Below the pieces are notes generated by a model. That model was given only the letters and a program-made list of their open reading frames with translations. It did no database searches and had not been told where the DNA came from. Made by a program: the position numbers and the translations under genes. This document shows positions 8,789 through 18,240 of a stretch of DNA of 64,000 nucleotides, piece by piece (position 1 is the first letter of the stretch; each line of letters starts with the position of its first letter). Source of the DNA: Symbiodinium natans (lineage: Eukaryota; Sar; Dinophyceae; Suessiales; Symbiodiniaceae); contig CAJNDS010000466.1 of assembly GCA_905221605.1 (NCBI GenBank), positions 1-64,000 of the forward strand. Reading direction: 5' to 3'.

Positions 8789-11700
8789 AGGCAGTCAGAT
8801 CGATGAGATGTGAAGTTTGTGAGGCATCGGCGGCTCCCAAAGCGGCAAGGCCTAGTACCCTGCCACACATGTTCGACTTCGGCGACCTCCTGGGGATCGA
8901 CATTTTCTATGCTCACGATTGCGAAGATCGCCGCCATGCCTTCTTGTCCATCGTGGATTACGGGACCTCTTTCCACATCGTCGGGAAGTTGGAGGGCCAG
9001 ACTGGACCTCAGCTGGAGGCAATGTTCAACAATCTTTGGATTGTACCCTACGGCGCTCCCAAAGGTATCGTGGCAGATCTCGAAGGAGGGCTCCAGGCCG
9101 GATTAGGGCGACTATGTGAATGGCACAACATAGAACTGCGACCGGTGGCAGCTCAAGGACACTGGCAAGCTGGGATGGTCGAGAGGCAAGGAGCCTGGTG
9201 GAAAGCCATATGGGAGAAAACGGTGCACGAAATGAGCATCACGACCGACGAGGTAGAGTTCGTGGTCCCCATCATCAATGGCGCGAAGAACGACTTGAGG
9301 AGGAGGAATGGACACAGCCCTTCCCAATGGGTGTTCGGACGAGCGCCTCGACTACCCGAAGACCTACTTGATCCGGATGGTGGAGAAAGGGTGATGTGGG
9401 ATCTCTCGAGCGAGGCAAGGTTTCAACGCCAGGCAGCCATCCGTGCCTCCGCACGGGTGGCCTTTCACAAAACGCAGCTTGACGACCGACTTCGCAGAGC
9501 TCTCCTCCAAAGGGCAAGGACAACGGCAAGACCGCTGGAGGTTGGAGAAAGCGTTCACTTCTGGCACAAGCGGAAAGACCGCAAGCGAGGTGGATGGGTA
9601 GGACCCGGGGTCATTGTGGGCAAGCAGGGCGGCAACTACTGGATATCAAGAGAGGGCAGATGTAGGTTGACGGCACCAGAACACATTCGACCTGCTTCGC
9701 CAGAAGAAGTCGGGGAGTTCCTGATGATGAAAGGGGCTCAACGAGAAGTCGAAAGGCTTCTAGCCGAGGATCCCGACGACCCGAACGTCTTCGCATCACA
9801 TGACGAACGCCTAGAAGAAGGGGACATCGATCTTGATGACTATGTGCACACCGACCCCGACGAGCCAGAGGACATAACTCTTGAGATGGACCAAGAAGAG
9901 CAGGAGTGGCCAGCACCAGAGCGCCGGCTGAAGCGAAAGACCACCGTTGCCGGACTACCACATGGGCCTCGACCTCGTGATGGAGCACTCGACGAAGCGA
10001 ACCAAGCGATGATGCTTAAGACCGACCTCACCAGGAGAGGAGTGGAGAAAAGAAAAGAGAAGGAGCTGAAGTGGAATGAGATCCCGGAGGACAAGAGAAT
10101 GCAGTTCCGCGAAGCTGAGAAGAAACAATGGTTGGAACATCTAGAATACGATGCTCTCGAACCACTCACGAAGGAGCAGACGAAAGCTGTGCTGGACCGG
10201 ATCGACCACAGCAGGGTGTTGAGGTGCAGGTGGGCTTACAAAGACAAGAATTGGGCGAAAAGGATTCAAGAGACCGAGGACAGCGAGGGCAAAACCAACA
10301 CTCCGTGGAAGCCAAAGGCACGGCTGGTGATAGCCGGGCACACCGACCCAGACCTCGGAGTGGAACAGCTCTCCACGGATGCTCCCACTTTATCGAGAGC
10401 GGGACTCACCTGTATCCTGCAGAAGACGGCCAACAAGCTGACAGCAGAGGACAAGTGGGGACTGGCTGCTGGGGACATCCGCTGCGCTTTTCTCACTGGA
10501 AGCTACCTCACCAGGGAGCTCTACTTGCACCAACCGTCGACTGGTTTTCCCAACATGAGTCCGGGCGAAGCGGTGAGAGTGAAGAAGAATGTGTTCGGCC
10601 TCGCAACTAGCCCACATGAATGGTGGGGGGACCTACAAGAAGGGGTGTTGGGCATCATCATCAACGACATCGATGCCCACCATCGCGGAGCATACAGATT
10701 TGCGCAATGCCCCTTAGACCCATGTGTCTTCATGCTCCGAGAATGGCGACAGGAGACCGGATTCCATGGAACACCTCTCGCCTACCTTGGGTGTCACGTT
10801 GACGACCTTCTCATCGCCGCTCCCCAAAGCCTGATGAAGCTTATCCAAACAAAGCTCTCTGAGACCTTCCCGGTCGAGGACTGGCAGGATGACAACTTCG
10901 AGTTCCTGGGATCACAGATCGCGGTTCTCGACGATGAGATTTCCATGGGGCAGGAGAAGTACACAGCCACGAGGCTCTTCAGCCTCGATATACCACCAGG
11001 GCTTCCCGAGGACGAAGCAGCACCGAAGGAGTTGATCGCAGACAACAGGAGTCTGGTGGGGGCATTGTCGTGGCTGTCAGCCCAATCCCGACCAGACCTT
11101 ACATGCTCCGTGAGCATGGCGCAGCAACTGCAAAAGCAGCCTACAATCTCCGACTTGAAGTTCACGAACAGCATAGGGAACCGGGCAAGGCAGTTCAAGC
11201 ACGAGGGATTGCACTTTCGCCCCATACCCGAAGAAAGGCTCATGTTCATTGTCTACCACGACGCCGCCTGGGCCAACGTTCCGGAAGACGATGACGGTGA
11301 AGAGCACTACAAGCTTTCTCCATCCGACGACGAGCGAGGTCTACAGAAGGAAGGACCTTTCGTCGGCAAGGCCGAAGGAAGAAGGGCTAAGCGAGGAAAC
11401 TCCAAAGTGGCCTCGCAGCTGGGATGCCTGGTGGTGTTTGCAGATCGAGGGGCACTATCCGGCGAACCCGGCAACTTCAACATCGGCGACTGGCGTTCTC
11501 GAGCGGGACAGAGAGTTTGCAGGAGCACTTTCGGAGCTGAAACTCAAGCATGTGTGGAGGGCCTGGAAACCGCCGAGTACATGCGATCTCTCTACGAGAC
11601 GATTTGTGAAGGAGAGCTCAAGACCGTCGCAGAGTCCGTCCTCCCCATCCTCTGCCTCTCCGACTGCCGGTCACTCTACGACCACCTTACCAAACAAGGA

Positions 11701-11796
11701 GTCCCTCGAGTACCCAGTGACAAGCGGCTAGCAGTAGATTTGGCTTCTCTTAGGCAAACCTCAGACAAGAAGTCTGGGGGAAAGGCCTACCGATAG
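8782..11796 (+). CDS. copia Pol: integrase, reverse transcriptase, RNase H (element 1)
   Basis: About 1000 residues, open from just before the 8788 stop of the upstream frame, so the two frames overlap. It begins with the second half of the integrase zinc-binding domain (CEVC). The integrase core follows: Asp in LLGIDIFY, Asp in GIVADLEGG, Glu in GMVERQGAWW. An acidic linker leads to the RT: RWAYKDKNW, KARLVIAGH, AAGDIRCAFLTG and the polymerase centre GCHVDDLLIA near residue 672, with His replacing the usual Tyr of YVDD. RNase H is seen as YHDAAWAN, a Glu in TFGAETQA and an Asp in LSDCRSLYDHL. The frame stops at 11796 just short of the expected end. The usual copia tail (LQLSDILTKP) continues in the next frame. 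The start codon is not meaningful, because this is probably translated as part of a longer polyprotein. Confidence 0.9.
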   Translation: MLKAVRSMRCEVCEASAAPKAARPSTLPHMFDFGDLLGIDIFYAHDCEDRRHAFLSIVDYGTSFHIVGKLEGQTGPQLEAMFNNLWIVPYGAPKGIVADLEGGLQAGLGRLCEWHNIELRPVAAQGHWQAGMVERQGAWWKAIWEKTVHEMSITTDEVEFVVPIINGAKNDLRRRNGHSPSQWVFGRAPRLPEDLLDPDGGERVMWDLSSEARFQRQAAIRASARVAFHKTQLDDRLRRALLQRARTTARPLEVGESVHFWHKRKDRKRGGWVGPGVIVGKQGGNYWISREGRCRLTAPEHIRPASPEEVGEFLMMKGAQREVERLLAEDPDDPNVFASHDERLEEGDIDLDDYVHTDPDEPEDITLEMDQEEQEWPAPERRLKRKTTVAGLPHGPRPRDGALDEANQAMMLKTDLTRRGVEKRKEKELKWNEIPEDKRMQFREAEKKQWLEHLEYDALEPLTKEQTKAVLDRIDHSRVLRCRWAYKDKNWAKRIQETEDSEGKTNTPWKPKARLVIAGHTDPDLGVEQLSTDAPTLSRAGLTCILQKTANKLTAEDKWGLAAGDIRCAFLTGSYLTRELYLHQPSTGFPNMSPGEAVRVKKNVFGLATSPHEWWGDLQEGVLGIIINDIDAHHRGAYRFAQCPLDPCVFMLREWRQETGFHGTPLAYLGCHVDDLLIAAPQSLMKLIQTKLSETFPVEDWQDDNFEFLGSQIAVLDDEISMGQEKYTATRLFSLDIPPGLPEDEAAPKELIADNRSLVGALSWLSAQSRPDLTCSVSMAQQLQKQPTISDLKFTNSIGNRARQFKHEGLHFRPIPEERLMFIVYHDAAWANVPEDDDGEEHYKLSPSDDERGLQKEGPFVGKAEGRRAKRGNSKVASQLGCLVVFADRGALSGEPGNFNIGDWRSRAGQRVCRSTFGAETQACVEGLETAEYMRSLYETICEGELKTVAESVLPILCLSDCRSLYDHLTKQGVPRVPSDKRLAVDLASLRQTSDKKSGGKAYR

Positions 11797-12062
11797 CCTG
11801 GATACCCGGAGCTCTGCAGCTCAGCGACATCCTTACCAAACCCCAAAACCCCACTCTATGGTGGGAAAGGATGTCACAGAAGTTGATCGTCCCCATATCC
11901 CTTGCACAGAAAGGGGTGCTGATCAACAACAAAGGAGGTGGACCGGGAACCAGTGTGAAACTTGAAGTCATCATGCCAATTCCCAGTCGTGGCAAGCTGT
12001 TTCCGTATGAGTATGAACTCCATCATCCCGAGTCCACCCAAGCAAATAAGAGTTTCACCTGA
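11763..12062 (+). pseudogene. displaced C-terminal tail of element 1 Pol
   Basis: Reading frame 3 from about 11763 encodes PIAWIPGALQLSDILTKP, the conserved end of copia RNase H/Pol, then WWERMSQKLIVPI, and runs into the 3' LTR to a stop at 12062. The main Pol frame stops at 11796 instead. A one-base change between about 11763 and 11785 separates them. Confidence 0.75.
11930..11942 (+). promoter_or_regulatory. polypurine tract of element 1
   Basis: A purine-rich stretch (AAAGGAGGTGGA) ends about 11 bp before the 3' LTR, the expected position of the plus-strand primer. Confidence 0.55.
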
Positions 12063-12189
12063 CGAGGCATCTACATCCCGAAGGCATCTGGCATCGAGCG
12101 ACAAATGGGTCGCGAGCGAACATCAGGCCGGGTGGGTAGGGTAGGGCCCCCTAAGTACTTTGTGGTACCCGGCCTCATCTAGTTTGACA
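11954..12189 (+). repeat. 3' LTR of copia element 1
   Basis: 236 bp identical by eye to the 5' LTR. It is followed by TTTAG (12190-12194), the right copy of the target duplication, and a few more bases of the interrupted TTTAGGG array. Confidence 0.95.
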
Positions 12190-12194
12190 TTTAG

Positions 12195-13459
12195 GGTTTA
12201 GGCGATCTCGAGGGCTTTGCAAACGTCGAAGAGAGCTCTTGGAAAAAGCTGCTTGGGCTTCCCGGTCCTACACCTCATCGCTCTCGATGAAGTCGGTGTC
12301 AGCTTGGGGACGACCTGATAGGACTGCTTGTGCGCACTTCCTTCCATCCTTCCTTCCATGCTTCCTTCCTCCCTCTCTCCCTCCCTCCCTTCCTCCCTCC
12401 CTCCCTTCCTGTGGCCCACCAAAGCAGGCCACCCCCCTTCCTCTCTCTCGCCCCCTCCCACCATCCCAGTTTCTGAGGGCCCCGCTTCCTGCTGGATTGC
12501 GCTTTGGCCTCGGCGTTGCGGGCTTCATGTACGTAAGCAGTGGCATGAAATGATTTCCATCCGGTTCTTCGAGCGGATCCCACCACCTAAAACTCAAGAA
12601 GGCCCAAAGACCTATCTTTCTGAGCTTGCACGTTGCCATGGTGGCCAGTCTCCCGCGTACTAAGCGAAACCGCATGGCGCGTACGCAGTGCTCCCGCTCT
12701 TCTGTCTCTGGCATCAAGCTTCAAAACTGGGACCTTCGCTGAGGGCATATATCTTCACTGTCTGAGTCATCTTCCTCGCCTCAAGGGCCAAGCAAGCTGC
12801 AAAGCTGCTACAACAGGCCACAAGCAAACTCTTTCTTGTTGAACTCCGGAAGGTCTCAGTGACGCACTGGAAGAATCTCCTGCACCTTGTCCTTGCGGCG
12901 GTCTTTGCGCCGTACTCTGAATGCCCAGTGCTGATGGCATGCCGCCTGCGTCGCTGCCGCATCATGGACTCGCAGCATGCACAGGCCAAGAGAGCGCTCG
13001 AGTCCACGCTGCCAGATTTCAAACAAGCTGCGCGCAGCATCATGCCCCCAAGCTTCATTCATCACAGCAAAGCGAGCACACCAGTCCAAATTTCCCTGCG
13101 ACGTATCACAACGCGCCGGTGGGCAACACCCTGACAACTTACCGCAGCCAAAGGCCTACCAAAGCCTCGAATTTTGGGGGCATTCTACATGTGCATATCG
13201 GATCGCCATGATCATAGCGTCAATAGTCATAGACTTAGACTCGCTGTAACCAAGGCGGGCACCACTGTTTGACTCTTGGAACCTTGGCACCACGATTGGA
13301 ACTCTTGCTAGGGCTTCGCATTGCCATCGGATCCCCCAAAAGGCAGAACTTGGAACAGCCCACATCTCAGCGCAGCGCGTTGGAGCTGTTCTTAGTAGTG
13401 GCTGAGGCCTGGTCCTGCTTCTCTCACTGGGAACCCAAGACTTTAAAAAAGGGACTTGA
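12195..13459 (-). other. probable intron-rich gene region, coiled-coil-like fragments on the minus strand
   Basis: No complete gene can be built. Minus-strand stretches read as helical protein. Examples are about 12610-12710 (ETEEREHCVRAM...), about 12505-12545 (EARNAEAKAQSSRKRG) and about 12860-13060. The last reads ARSLFEIWQRGLERSLG and recalls Trp-containing repeats of centrin-binding (Sfi1-like) proteins. An acidic patch DDSDSEDIC lies near 12745-12775. A polypyrimidine tract (12340-12412, CCTT/CCTCC) makes spurious Arg/Glu/Gly-rich frames on the minus strand. Exon borders here are guesses. Confidence 0.3.
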
Positions 13460-13652
13460 GAGTGCGGAGACCGCACGGGAACTTGCAGGACTCCTCATTG
13501 GCGGAGCAGAGCTGGGAGGTGGCCTCGCGCGTAAGGCGATATGATCTTGAAGACACATCCCAAAAAGGTTCTCCGACTGAGTCTGAGGTGCTGGCAGCGG
13601 TGGCTGCGAAGTCTTCCGTGGGAAAAGGCACTGAAACAAGCTCCGGGACCGC
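13460..13652 (-). CDS. candidate internal exon, unknown protein
   Basis: A minus-strand exon candidate with acceptor GGATGCCAG|G at 13653-13654. It reads as about 60 residues of Ser/Thr/Glu-rich protein (AVPELVSVPFPTEDF...SYRLTREATSQLCSANEES). The 3' border is not certain. A competing plus-strand frame exists at the lower-coordinate end. It sits in the same orientation as the coiled-coil exons upstream. Confidence 0.4.
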
Positions 13653-13712
13653 CTGGCATCCAGCCAGCCCAAGGTTCCGGAAAGGTCACACACATCGGTA
13701 CAACCGATGCAC

Positions 13713-13768
13713 CTTGCTTCGTCAAGCTCCATGTAAAGATCGTCTTGGCGATTGACTTCCTGCTGCAC
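13713..13768 (-). CDS. candidate coiled-coil exon
   Basis: A 56-bp minus-strand exon candidate between CCCCAAG|G and a GTGCAT donor. It reads VQQEVNRQDDLYMELDEA, with heptad-like spacing. Being short and bounded by plausible splice signals, it fits the chain of similar exons from 13.7 to 18.7 kb. Confidence 0.4.
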
Positions 13769-13808
13769 CTTGGGGTTCAAGGGTTTCTGGGTCTGGGGTG
13801 GCGCCAGC

Positions 13809-13875
13809 ATGCGGCAGCGGGGGCCTCCTCGTGCAGGAAGTCCCTCTCCTGCTTTAGTTCAAGCGCCATGTGGTC
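13809..13875 (-). CDS. candidate coiled-coil exon
   Basis: A minus-strand candidate after acceptor CCGGTGCAG|G. It reads DHMALELKQERDFLHEEA, strongly helical and charged. The donor is not fixed; the stretch becomes Ala-rich near 13809. Confidence 0.4.
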
Positions 13876-13932
13876 CTGCACCGGGTTTGGAACACATGAG
13901 TTGCAGACAGCTTGTCAAAGTGGCAGCGAGCA

Positions 13933-13974
13933 CGACATGAACTGCACCATAGCCTGCCGGCATTGCAGGATATC
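13933..13974 (-). CDS. candidate short helical exon
   Basis: A minus-strand candidate after acceptor CGGGCTGCAG|G. It reads DILQCRQAMVQFMSC. Only about 14 codons, so confidence is low, but it lies in line with neighbouring exons. Confidence 0.3.
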
Positions 13975-14249
13975 CTGCAGCCCGGGAAGTGGGAGTTTCA
14001 TGAAGCTTTGTGTCGCGCCCCCTCCCTTGCTTTGAGTCACTTCGAATAAACCTGTTTGACATCCTTGCTTGCAGCCGTTGATGAGAACCAGGTTCAGGGC
14101 AAGCTTTCGAGGCTAAGCAGCACGAAGTGCGTGTTTGGCTTCCCGGTCTCTCTCATCTGTTCTGGCTTGGGGCTGCCATAAGCTCGGTTACCTCACAGGG
14201 ACCCCCCTGATTTCTCGGGAAAGAGTAACAAATCCTAGGGGGGGGGGGC

Positions 14250-14325
14250 TTGTGGGCTTCTCCGACTCCCGTTCGGACCTCCTTGACGCCGTGAACTTGG
14301 GCCTGGATCTCTCGAGCTTGCCTGG
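14250..14325 (-). CDS. candidate coiled-coil exon
   Basis: A minus-strand candidate after acceptor AAGATTTCAG at 14326-14327. It reads RQAREIQAQVHGVKEVRTG, then GVGEAHK. The pattern is amphipathic, with Glu/Lys/Gln enrichment. The following sequence is a C-rich run, which probably lies in the intron. Confidence 0.42.
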
Positions 14326-14704
14326 CTGAAATCTTGGTAGGGTTTTTATTGGGGTTTAAACGGGGTTTATAGGGTTGTATAGGGTTTTATGGGGGTTGAG
14401 GGATTGGGGCTTGATGTTCTTTAGCAAAGCTCGTGGTTCATGGGATCTCCGCTTATCAGCTGGTGGATGTCCCTCCTGCATTCGGGCGTCTGCCCAACTC
14501 CGTGTTGCTGCGGCTGCTTGCGGGGCTGCCGTCTGTCGGTCGCACGGAGCTTCATTCTCCGGTGACGGAAGGTGTCTGGACTTGAACCGAAAAACATGGC
14601 ACTTCCCTGGAACTCCGAATGGACCGGCGCTGCTACGACCATTCTGCAAGTAACGAAGAAGCTTAAAATGCCAGAGGCGATCGCCCCCCTAAACAGAACA
14701 GCCC

Positions 14705-14768
14705 GCAGCCTGGTCACCCTCTGAATCTCAGCATTCTTGACACTGGCAGCCTGCTCTGCCTCACATGT
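14705..14768 (-). CDS. candidate coiled-coil exon
   Basis: The minus strand reads EAEQAASVKNAEIQRVTRLR, a good coiled-coil pattern. The acceptor is unclear; there are AG dinucleotides in the first codons. Confidence 0.35.
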
Positions 14769-14984
14769 CCCAAGGGGCACGTCGCCATCGCAAAGGAGCT
14801 TCTAAGATGCAAAAGAGCTCTGAATCCCGCCTCCTCTGCCTCCTCATGCAGAAGGGACCACTCACACCTTCCCCACTTCTTCGAAGTGTCAATCCAGGCA
14901 AGAGGTGCTGCTGTGGAGATGCGGTAAATTCTGAACTAGGAGTCAGAAAGCAAGCCGGATCTGTCGCAGACAAGCATGGGTGTC

Positions 14985-15065
14985 CGAACTCATGCCGGGC
15001 AGTCCCTGCAGCACCCAGCGCCACTGCGCAGCGCTGCTGGCTTTCTTCAGCTGCTTGCATCTCCT
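14985..15065 (-). CDS. candidate coiled-coil exon
   Basis: A minus-strand candidate after acceptor GGGCTCCCAG at 15066-15067. It reads EEMQAAEESQQRCAVALGAA and continues Ala/Gly/His-rich. Three other frames are open here, so the frame choice rests on the coiled-coil pattern. Confidence 0.35.
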
Positions 15066-15153
15066 CTGGGAGCCCATTGTGGGCAGCCACTTAGTAGCTA
15101 AACCCCCCTCTCCATTTGAGAGAACTCTTCCCACAAACAGAGAAAAAAAAAGA

Positions 15154-15220
15154 GGATGGCCTCCTCGAGCTCCTCCATTCGGTCTCGGAGAGCTGCGGCC
15201 TCGCGCTCGCAAAGCACTGC
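15154..15220 (-). CDS. candidate coiled-coil exon
   Basis: A minus-strand candidate after acceptor CGACTCCTCAG|G (15221-15222). It reads AVLCEREAAALRDRMEELEE, one of the clearest coiled-coil segments in the region. It ends before a poly-T tract near 15140-15150. Confidence 0.48.
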
Positions 15221-15279
15221 CTGAGGAGTCGAAAGGAAGCGGGGGGAGTGCACTGTAAGAATCCTCTCAGGACGCTCTC

Positions 15280-15353
15280 AGGACGCTCTCAGACCTCCCA
15301 AGGCCGGTCTGCACTATTGCTTCGGCCTCAGCGTTTAAGTGCTGCTGCAACCT
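15280..15353 (-). CDS. candidate coiled-coil exon
   Basis: A minus-strand candidate after acceptor GGATGCCCAG (15354-15355). It reads RLQQHLNAEAEAIVQTGL. Downstream is a 10-bp direct repeat (CTCAGGACGCT twice near 15266-15290) that may mark the exon end. Confidence 0.38.
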
Positions 15354-16070
15354 CTGGGCATCCCGGACACCTGGGCTGAGGCTGCGGAAATATCATGCGC
15401 GGGCGTCGTTCAGGATTGCTGTTCTAGCACCCTGTGCTGAGGTGGAGGGTCTCCCGCGGTTAGCGCTGCACACGCCACCTAAACTCGCTCTTTGCCACCT
15501 CTCTGCTCGCTCTTGCTGAGCGAGTTTGTTGGGTCCGTTTCAGCGAGCACTTTTGGCCGAGTCTCGCCTTAAAGCATGACAAAACAACAGAAAATGACAA
15601 TGCATTAACCTTTCGGAAAGAAAGCCCAGGTTGGAGGGGTAAAGGGCTCTGGGGAGTAAAGATGGGCTGCATGGGCTGCTCGCGTCTGCGAAGTTTGACC
15701 GCGCCGCGCAAGTCTGCAGCAGGACCCTTCTTCGTCAACTTCCCCCACTTCCGGCGCAACTCCGTGGAAAACAGGGAAGAAAAAGGGGGGTCGGCACGAG
15801 AGCAGACGAAGAGCACTCTAAAGTTCCGCCCGACCAGAACTGATAGATGCCTTTTTCTCTGGAATGCCCAGGTCTCAGCAAAGCGAAAGCTGAGGGTCCT
15901 GGCTCTGTACTTCTGTGCCAGGGGAGTGGGTCATCGCCTGGTATCTTGAAGCACGAGATTCTGCCAAAAGGGTACCTGGAGGTAGTTAGGATTCACGGCC
16001 TTGTTCTTCTCCCAGGCGACGAGCTCTCGCTCACCAGCCACCTGCAACGAAACTTCAACCGCTTCCCTAA

Positions 16071-16110
16071 ACCCTAACACCCGAAACCCTAAACCCTAGA
16101 ACCCTAAACA
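16071..16110. repeat. degenerate CCCTAAA cluster
   Basis: A few CCCTAAA-like units (CCCTAACACCCGAAACCCTAAA...) lie between coiled-coil exon candidates, consistent with an intronic telomere-like repeat. Confidence 0.6.
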
Positions 16111-16154
16111 CCAAACGGCAAAACCCTCAACCCCCAAACACACCAGGACGGTGC

Positions 16155-16208
16155 CTCAAGCTCTGCGCGGCCGTCCCGCTCGGCGTCCAGGTGCTCCCGC
16201 AGGTCGGT
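16155..16208 (-). CDS. candidate coiled-coil exon
   Basis: Minus-strand, 54 bp if bounded by CTTGAG|A and a GC donor (GCACCG). It reads TDLREHLDAERDGRAELE, 18 codons in phase 0. Flanked on both sides by telomere-like repeats (16071-16110 and 16254-16370), which would then be intronic. Confidence 0.45.
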
Positions 16209-16253
16209 CTCAAGCGCAGTATCCCAACAGCAAAGGGTTTCGGGCCCTTCAGG

Positions 16254-16540
16254 GTTTAGGGTTTAGGGGCTGAATTAGGGGTTTAGGGTTTCGGGTTTAG
16301 GGTCTTAGGGTTTAGGGGTTTAGGGTTTAGGGTTCGGTTAGGGCTATAGGCGGTATAGGGTTAGTGTAGGTGGCGGTGGAAAATGGCCCCCCCAGCCTGC
16401 ACCCGGACTGCAGCCTGCAGCTGCGCCTGCAACAATTCTGGTCACTGTAGGGGGCCTGGGGTTGAGGGGAGGCTTGCCCCTTTAGTGGCTTTAGGGTTTA
16501 GGGTTTAGGGTTTAGGGTTTAGGGTAGAAGGGGAAAGGGT
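16254..16540. repeat. degenerate TTTAGGG clusters
   Basis: TTTAGGG and variants (TTTCGGG, TTAGGGG, TAGGCGG) at 16254-16370 and again at 16488-16530. A C/G-rich non-repeat spacer separates them. They lie between exon candidates. Confidence 0.75.
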
Positions 16541-16576
16541 TTAGGGATAGTGAGGCCCAGGGCATGTGCCGCTTGC

Positions 16577-16627
16577 CTGCAAAGAATCACGCACTGCGAG
16601 CATGGAGGCCAGCTGCTGCTCGTAGGC
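16577..16627 (-). CDS. candidate coiled-coil exon
   Basis: Exactly 17 codons between acceptor TGCGCCCCAG|G and a GC donor (CAG|GCAAGC). It reads AYEQQLASMLAVRDSLQ. Both borders are good by dinoflagellate rules, where GC donors and a G after AG are common. Confidence 0.5.
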
Positions 16628-17099
16628 CTGGGGCGCAGCATGCCAGGCCCTCTCGTGAAGACTGCCCCCCTTTCTTGCGCTTACCCAACTTTACCCTGGG
16701 GTCTCCTCCACTCTGGAAGCTGCTTCAGCCTCTTCGTGCACCATGGCAGCCTCAGGCATGTGCTTTGTGGGGTTCTTATGGAACCTGGAACGGCGTGGAG
16801 GAGATGTCTGCACAGGAAAGGGGGTAAGCCCAAACTGCACCCCCCGGCCTGCAATCGATGACGCTGAGACTCCTCTCTAGAGAAAAGAAGAGGCAGAGAA
16901 ACAGAGAGGCACAGAGGAAGAGCCACACAGAGACAGCGAGGCAATGTAGGGATGGCCTAATAAAAATCACTAGGGGGCCAAACCCTGAACCCCAAGAAAA
17001 GAACCAACATGCACTAAAATGCCCTAGAGAACACCCCAACATCACCTCACAACTTCCCCAGTGTCCTAAAATACCCCAAGCCCGAAAATGCCCTTTTTA

Positions 17100-17608
17100 A
17101 CCCTGAGCCCTAACCCCCGATGCCTACACCCAAAACCCCTAGAGCCTAAACCCTAAACCCTACACCCTAAGCCCTAAACCCTAAACCCTTAGAGCCTAAA
17201 CCCTAAAACCCACACCCTACACCTAAGCTCTAAGCCCTGAAGCCTAAACCCTAAACCCCTAGAGCCTAAACCCTAAACCCTGCACCCTAAGCCCTAAACC
17301 CTAAACCCCTAGAGCCTTAACCCTAAACCCCTAAACCCCTAAACCCCTAAACCCCTAAACCCCTAAACCCCTAAACCCCTAAACCCCTAAACCCCTAAAC
17401 CCCTAAACCCCTAAAAAACCCCTAAACCCCTAAACCCTTAAACCCCTAAACCCCTAAACCCCTAAACCCCTAAACCCCTAAACCCTTTAACCCCTAAACC
17501 CCGAAACCCCTAAGCCCTAAGCCCCTAAACCCCTAAACCCCTAAGCCCTAAACCCTAAACCCTAAACCCTAAACCCCTAAGCCCTAAACCCTAAACCCTA
17601 AACCCTTA
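17100..17608. repeat. CCCTAAA / CCCCTAAA array
   Basis: About 70 units. The first half mixes CCCTAAA with TAGAGCCTAAACCC composite units of about 60 bp. The second half (about 17325-17510) is homogeneous CCCCTAAA, eight-base units. Orientation is opposite to the array at 17714. Confidence 0.9.
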
Positions 17609-17713
17609 AGAGGTCTCAAAAGCGGGAGTTCTTTAGATCTCGGGCTCCTCGGAGAGCTCAGCTCCCAGGGCGGCACCTGCGACCCAAGCCCGCCATACGC
17701 CCAGACCCGGATA

Positions 17714-18180
17714 CTTTAGGGTTTAGGGGTTTAGGGTTTAGGGTTTAGGGTTTAGGGTTTAGGGTTCAGGGTTTAGGGTTTAGGGTTTAGGGTTTAGGGT
17801 TCAGGGTTCAGGGTTCAGGGTTTAGGGCTTAGGGTTCAGGGTTCAGGGTTTAGGGCTTAGGGTTTAGGGTTCAGGGGTTTAGGGTTTAGGGTTTAGGGGG
17901 TTTAGGGGGTTTAGGGGGTTTAGGGGGTTTAGGGGATTTAGGGGTTTAGGGGTTTAGGGGTTTAGGGGTTTAGGGGTTTAGGGGTTTAGGGGTTTAGGGG
18001 TTTAGGGGTTTAGGGGTTTAGGGGTTTCGGGGTTTAGGGGTTTCGGGGTTTCGGGGTTTCGGGGAGGTTTATAGGGTTCATAGGGTTTATAGGGTTCATG
18101 GGGTTTATCGGGTTTGTAGGGTTTATGGAGTTTTGAGGGTTCATGGGGTTTTAAGGATTTATAGGGTTTAGGGGTTAGGG
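17714..18180. repeat. TTTAGGG array grading into TTTAGGGG and TTTAGGGGG
   Basis: It starts as TTTAGGG with TTCAGGG variants, becomes nine-base TTTAGGGGG units (about 17890-17935), then eight-base TTTAGGGG, then TTTCGGGG, and ends in TTTATAGGG/TTCATGGGG forms. Variants occur in blocks, suggesting local unequal exchange or slippage rather than fresh telomerase addition. Confidence 0.9.
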
Positions 18181-18240
18181 AGTAGGGCTTGCGGGAATGT
18201 TTAAACAAGAGGTGGTGCACCAGGGTCTCTGGGAAGTACC

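Larger units (their letters stand above)
3647..12189 (+). mobile_element. Ty1/copia LTR retrotransposon, element 1
   Basis: A full-length 8543-bp element. It has identical 236-bp LTRs starting TG and ending CA, a 5-bp target duplication TTTAG (3642-3646 and 12190-12194), a primer-binding site directly after the left LTR and a purine-rich tract before the right LTR. The coding order is Gag, protease, accessory domains, integrase, reverse transcriptase, RNase H, with integrase before RT as in copia elements. Identical LTRs imply a recent insertion. The coding region nevertheless has frame breaks near 6340-7110, 8770-8790 and 11763-11796, so this copy is probably not autonomous unless frameshifting is programmed. 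Confidence 0.95.

Noticed and set aside
12268-12717. Glu/Gly/Arg-rich minus-strand frames around the CCTT/CCTCC tract
   Set aside because: The repeat-like protein (GREGGREGG) is simply the translation of a polypyrimidine tract; other frames there are equally open.
17100-18180. Possible chromosome end (telomere)
   Set aside because: Arrays are internal, degenerate, in both orientations and flanked by unique DNA on both sides.
18002-18220. Lys/Pro-rich repeat protein (KPYKPDKPHEP-like)
   Set aside because: It is the translation of the telomere-like array in the opposite direction; no independent evidence of coding.
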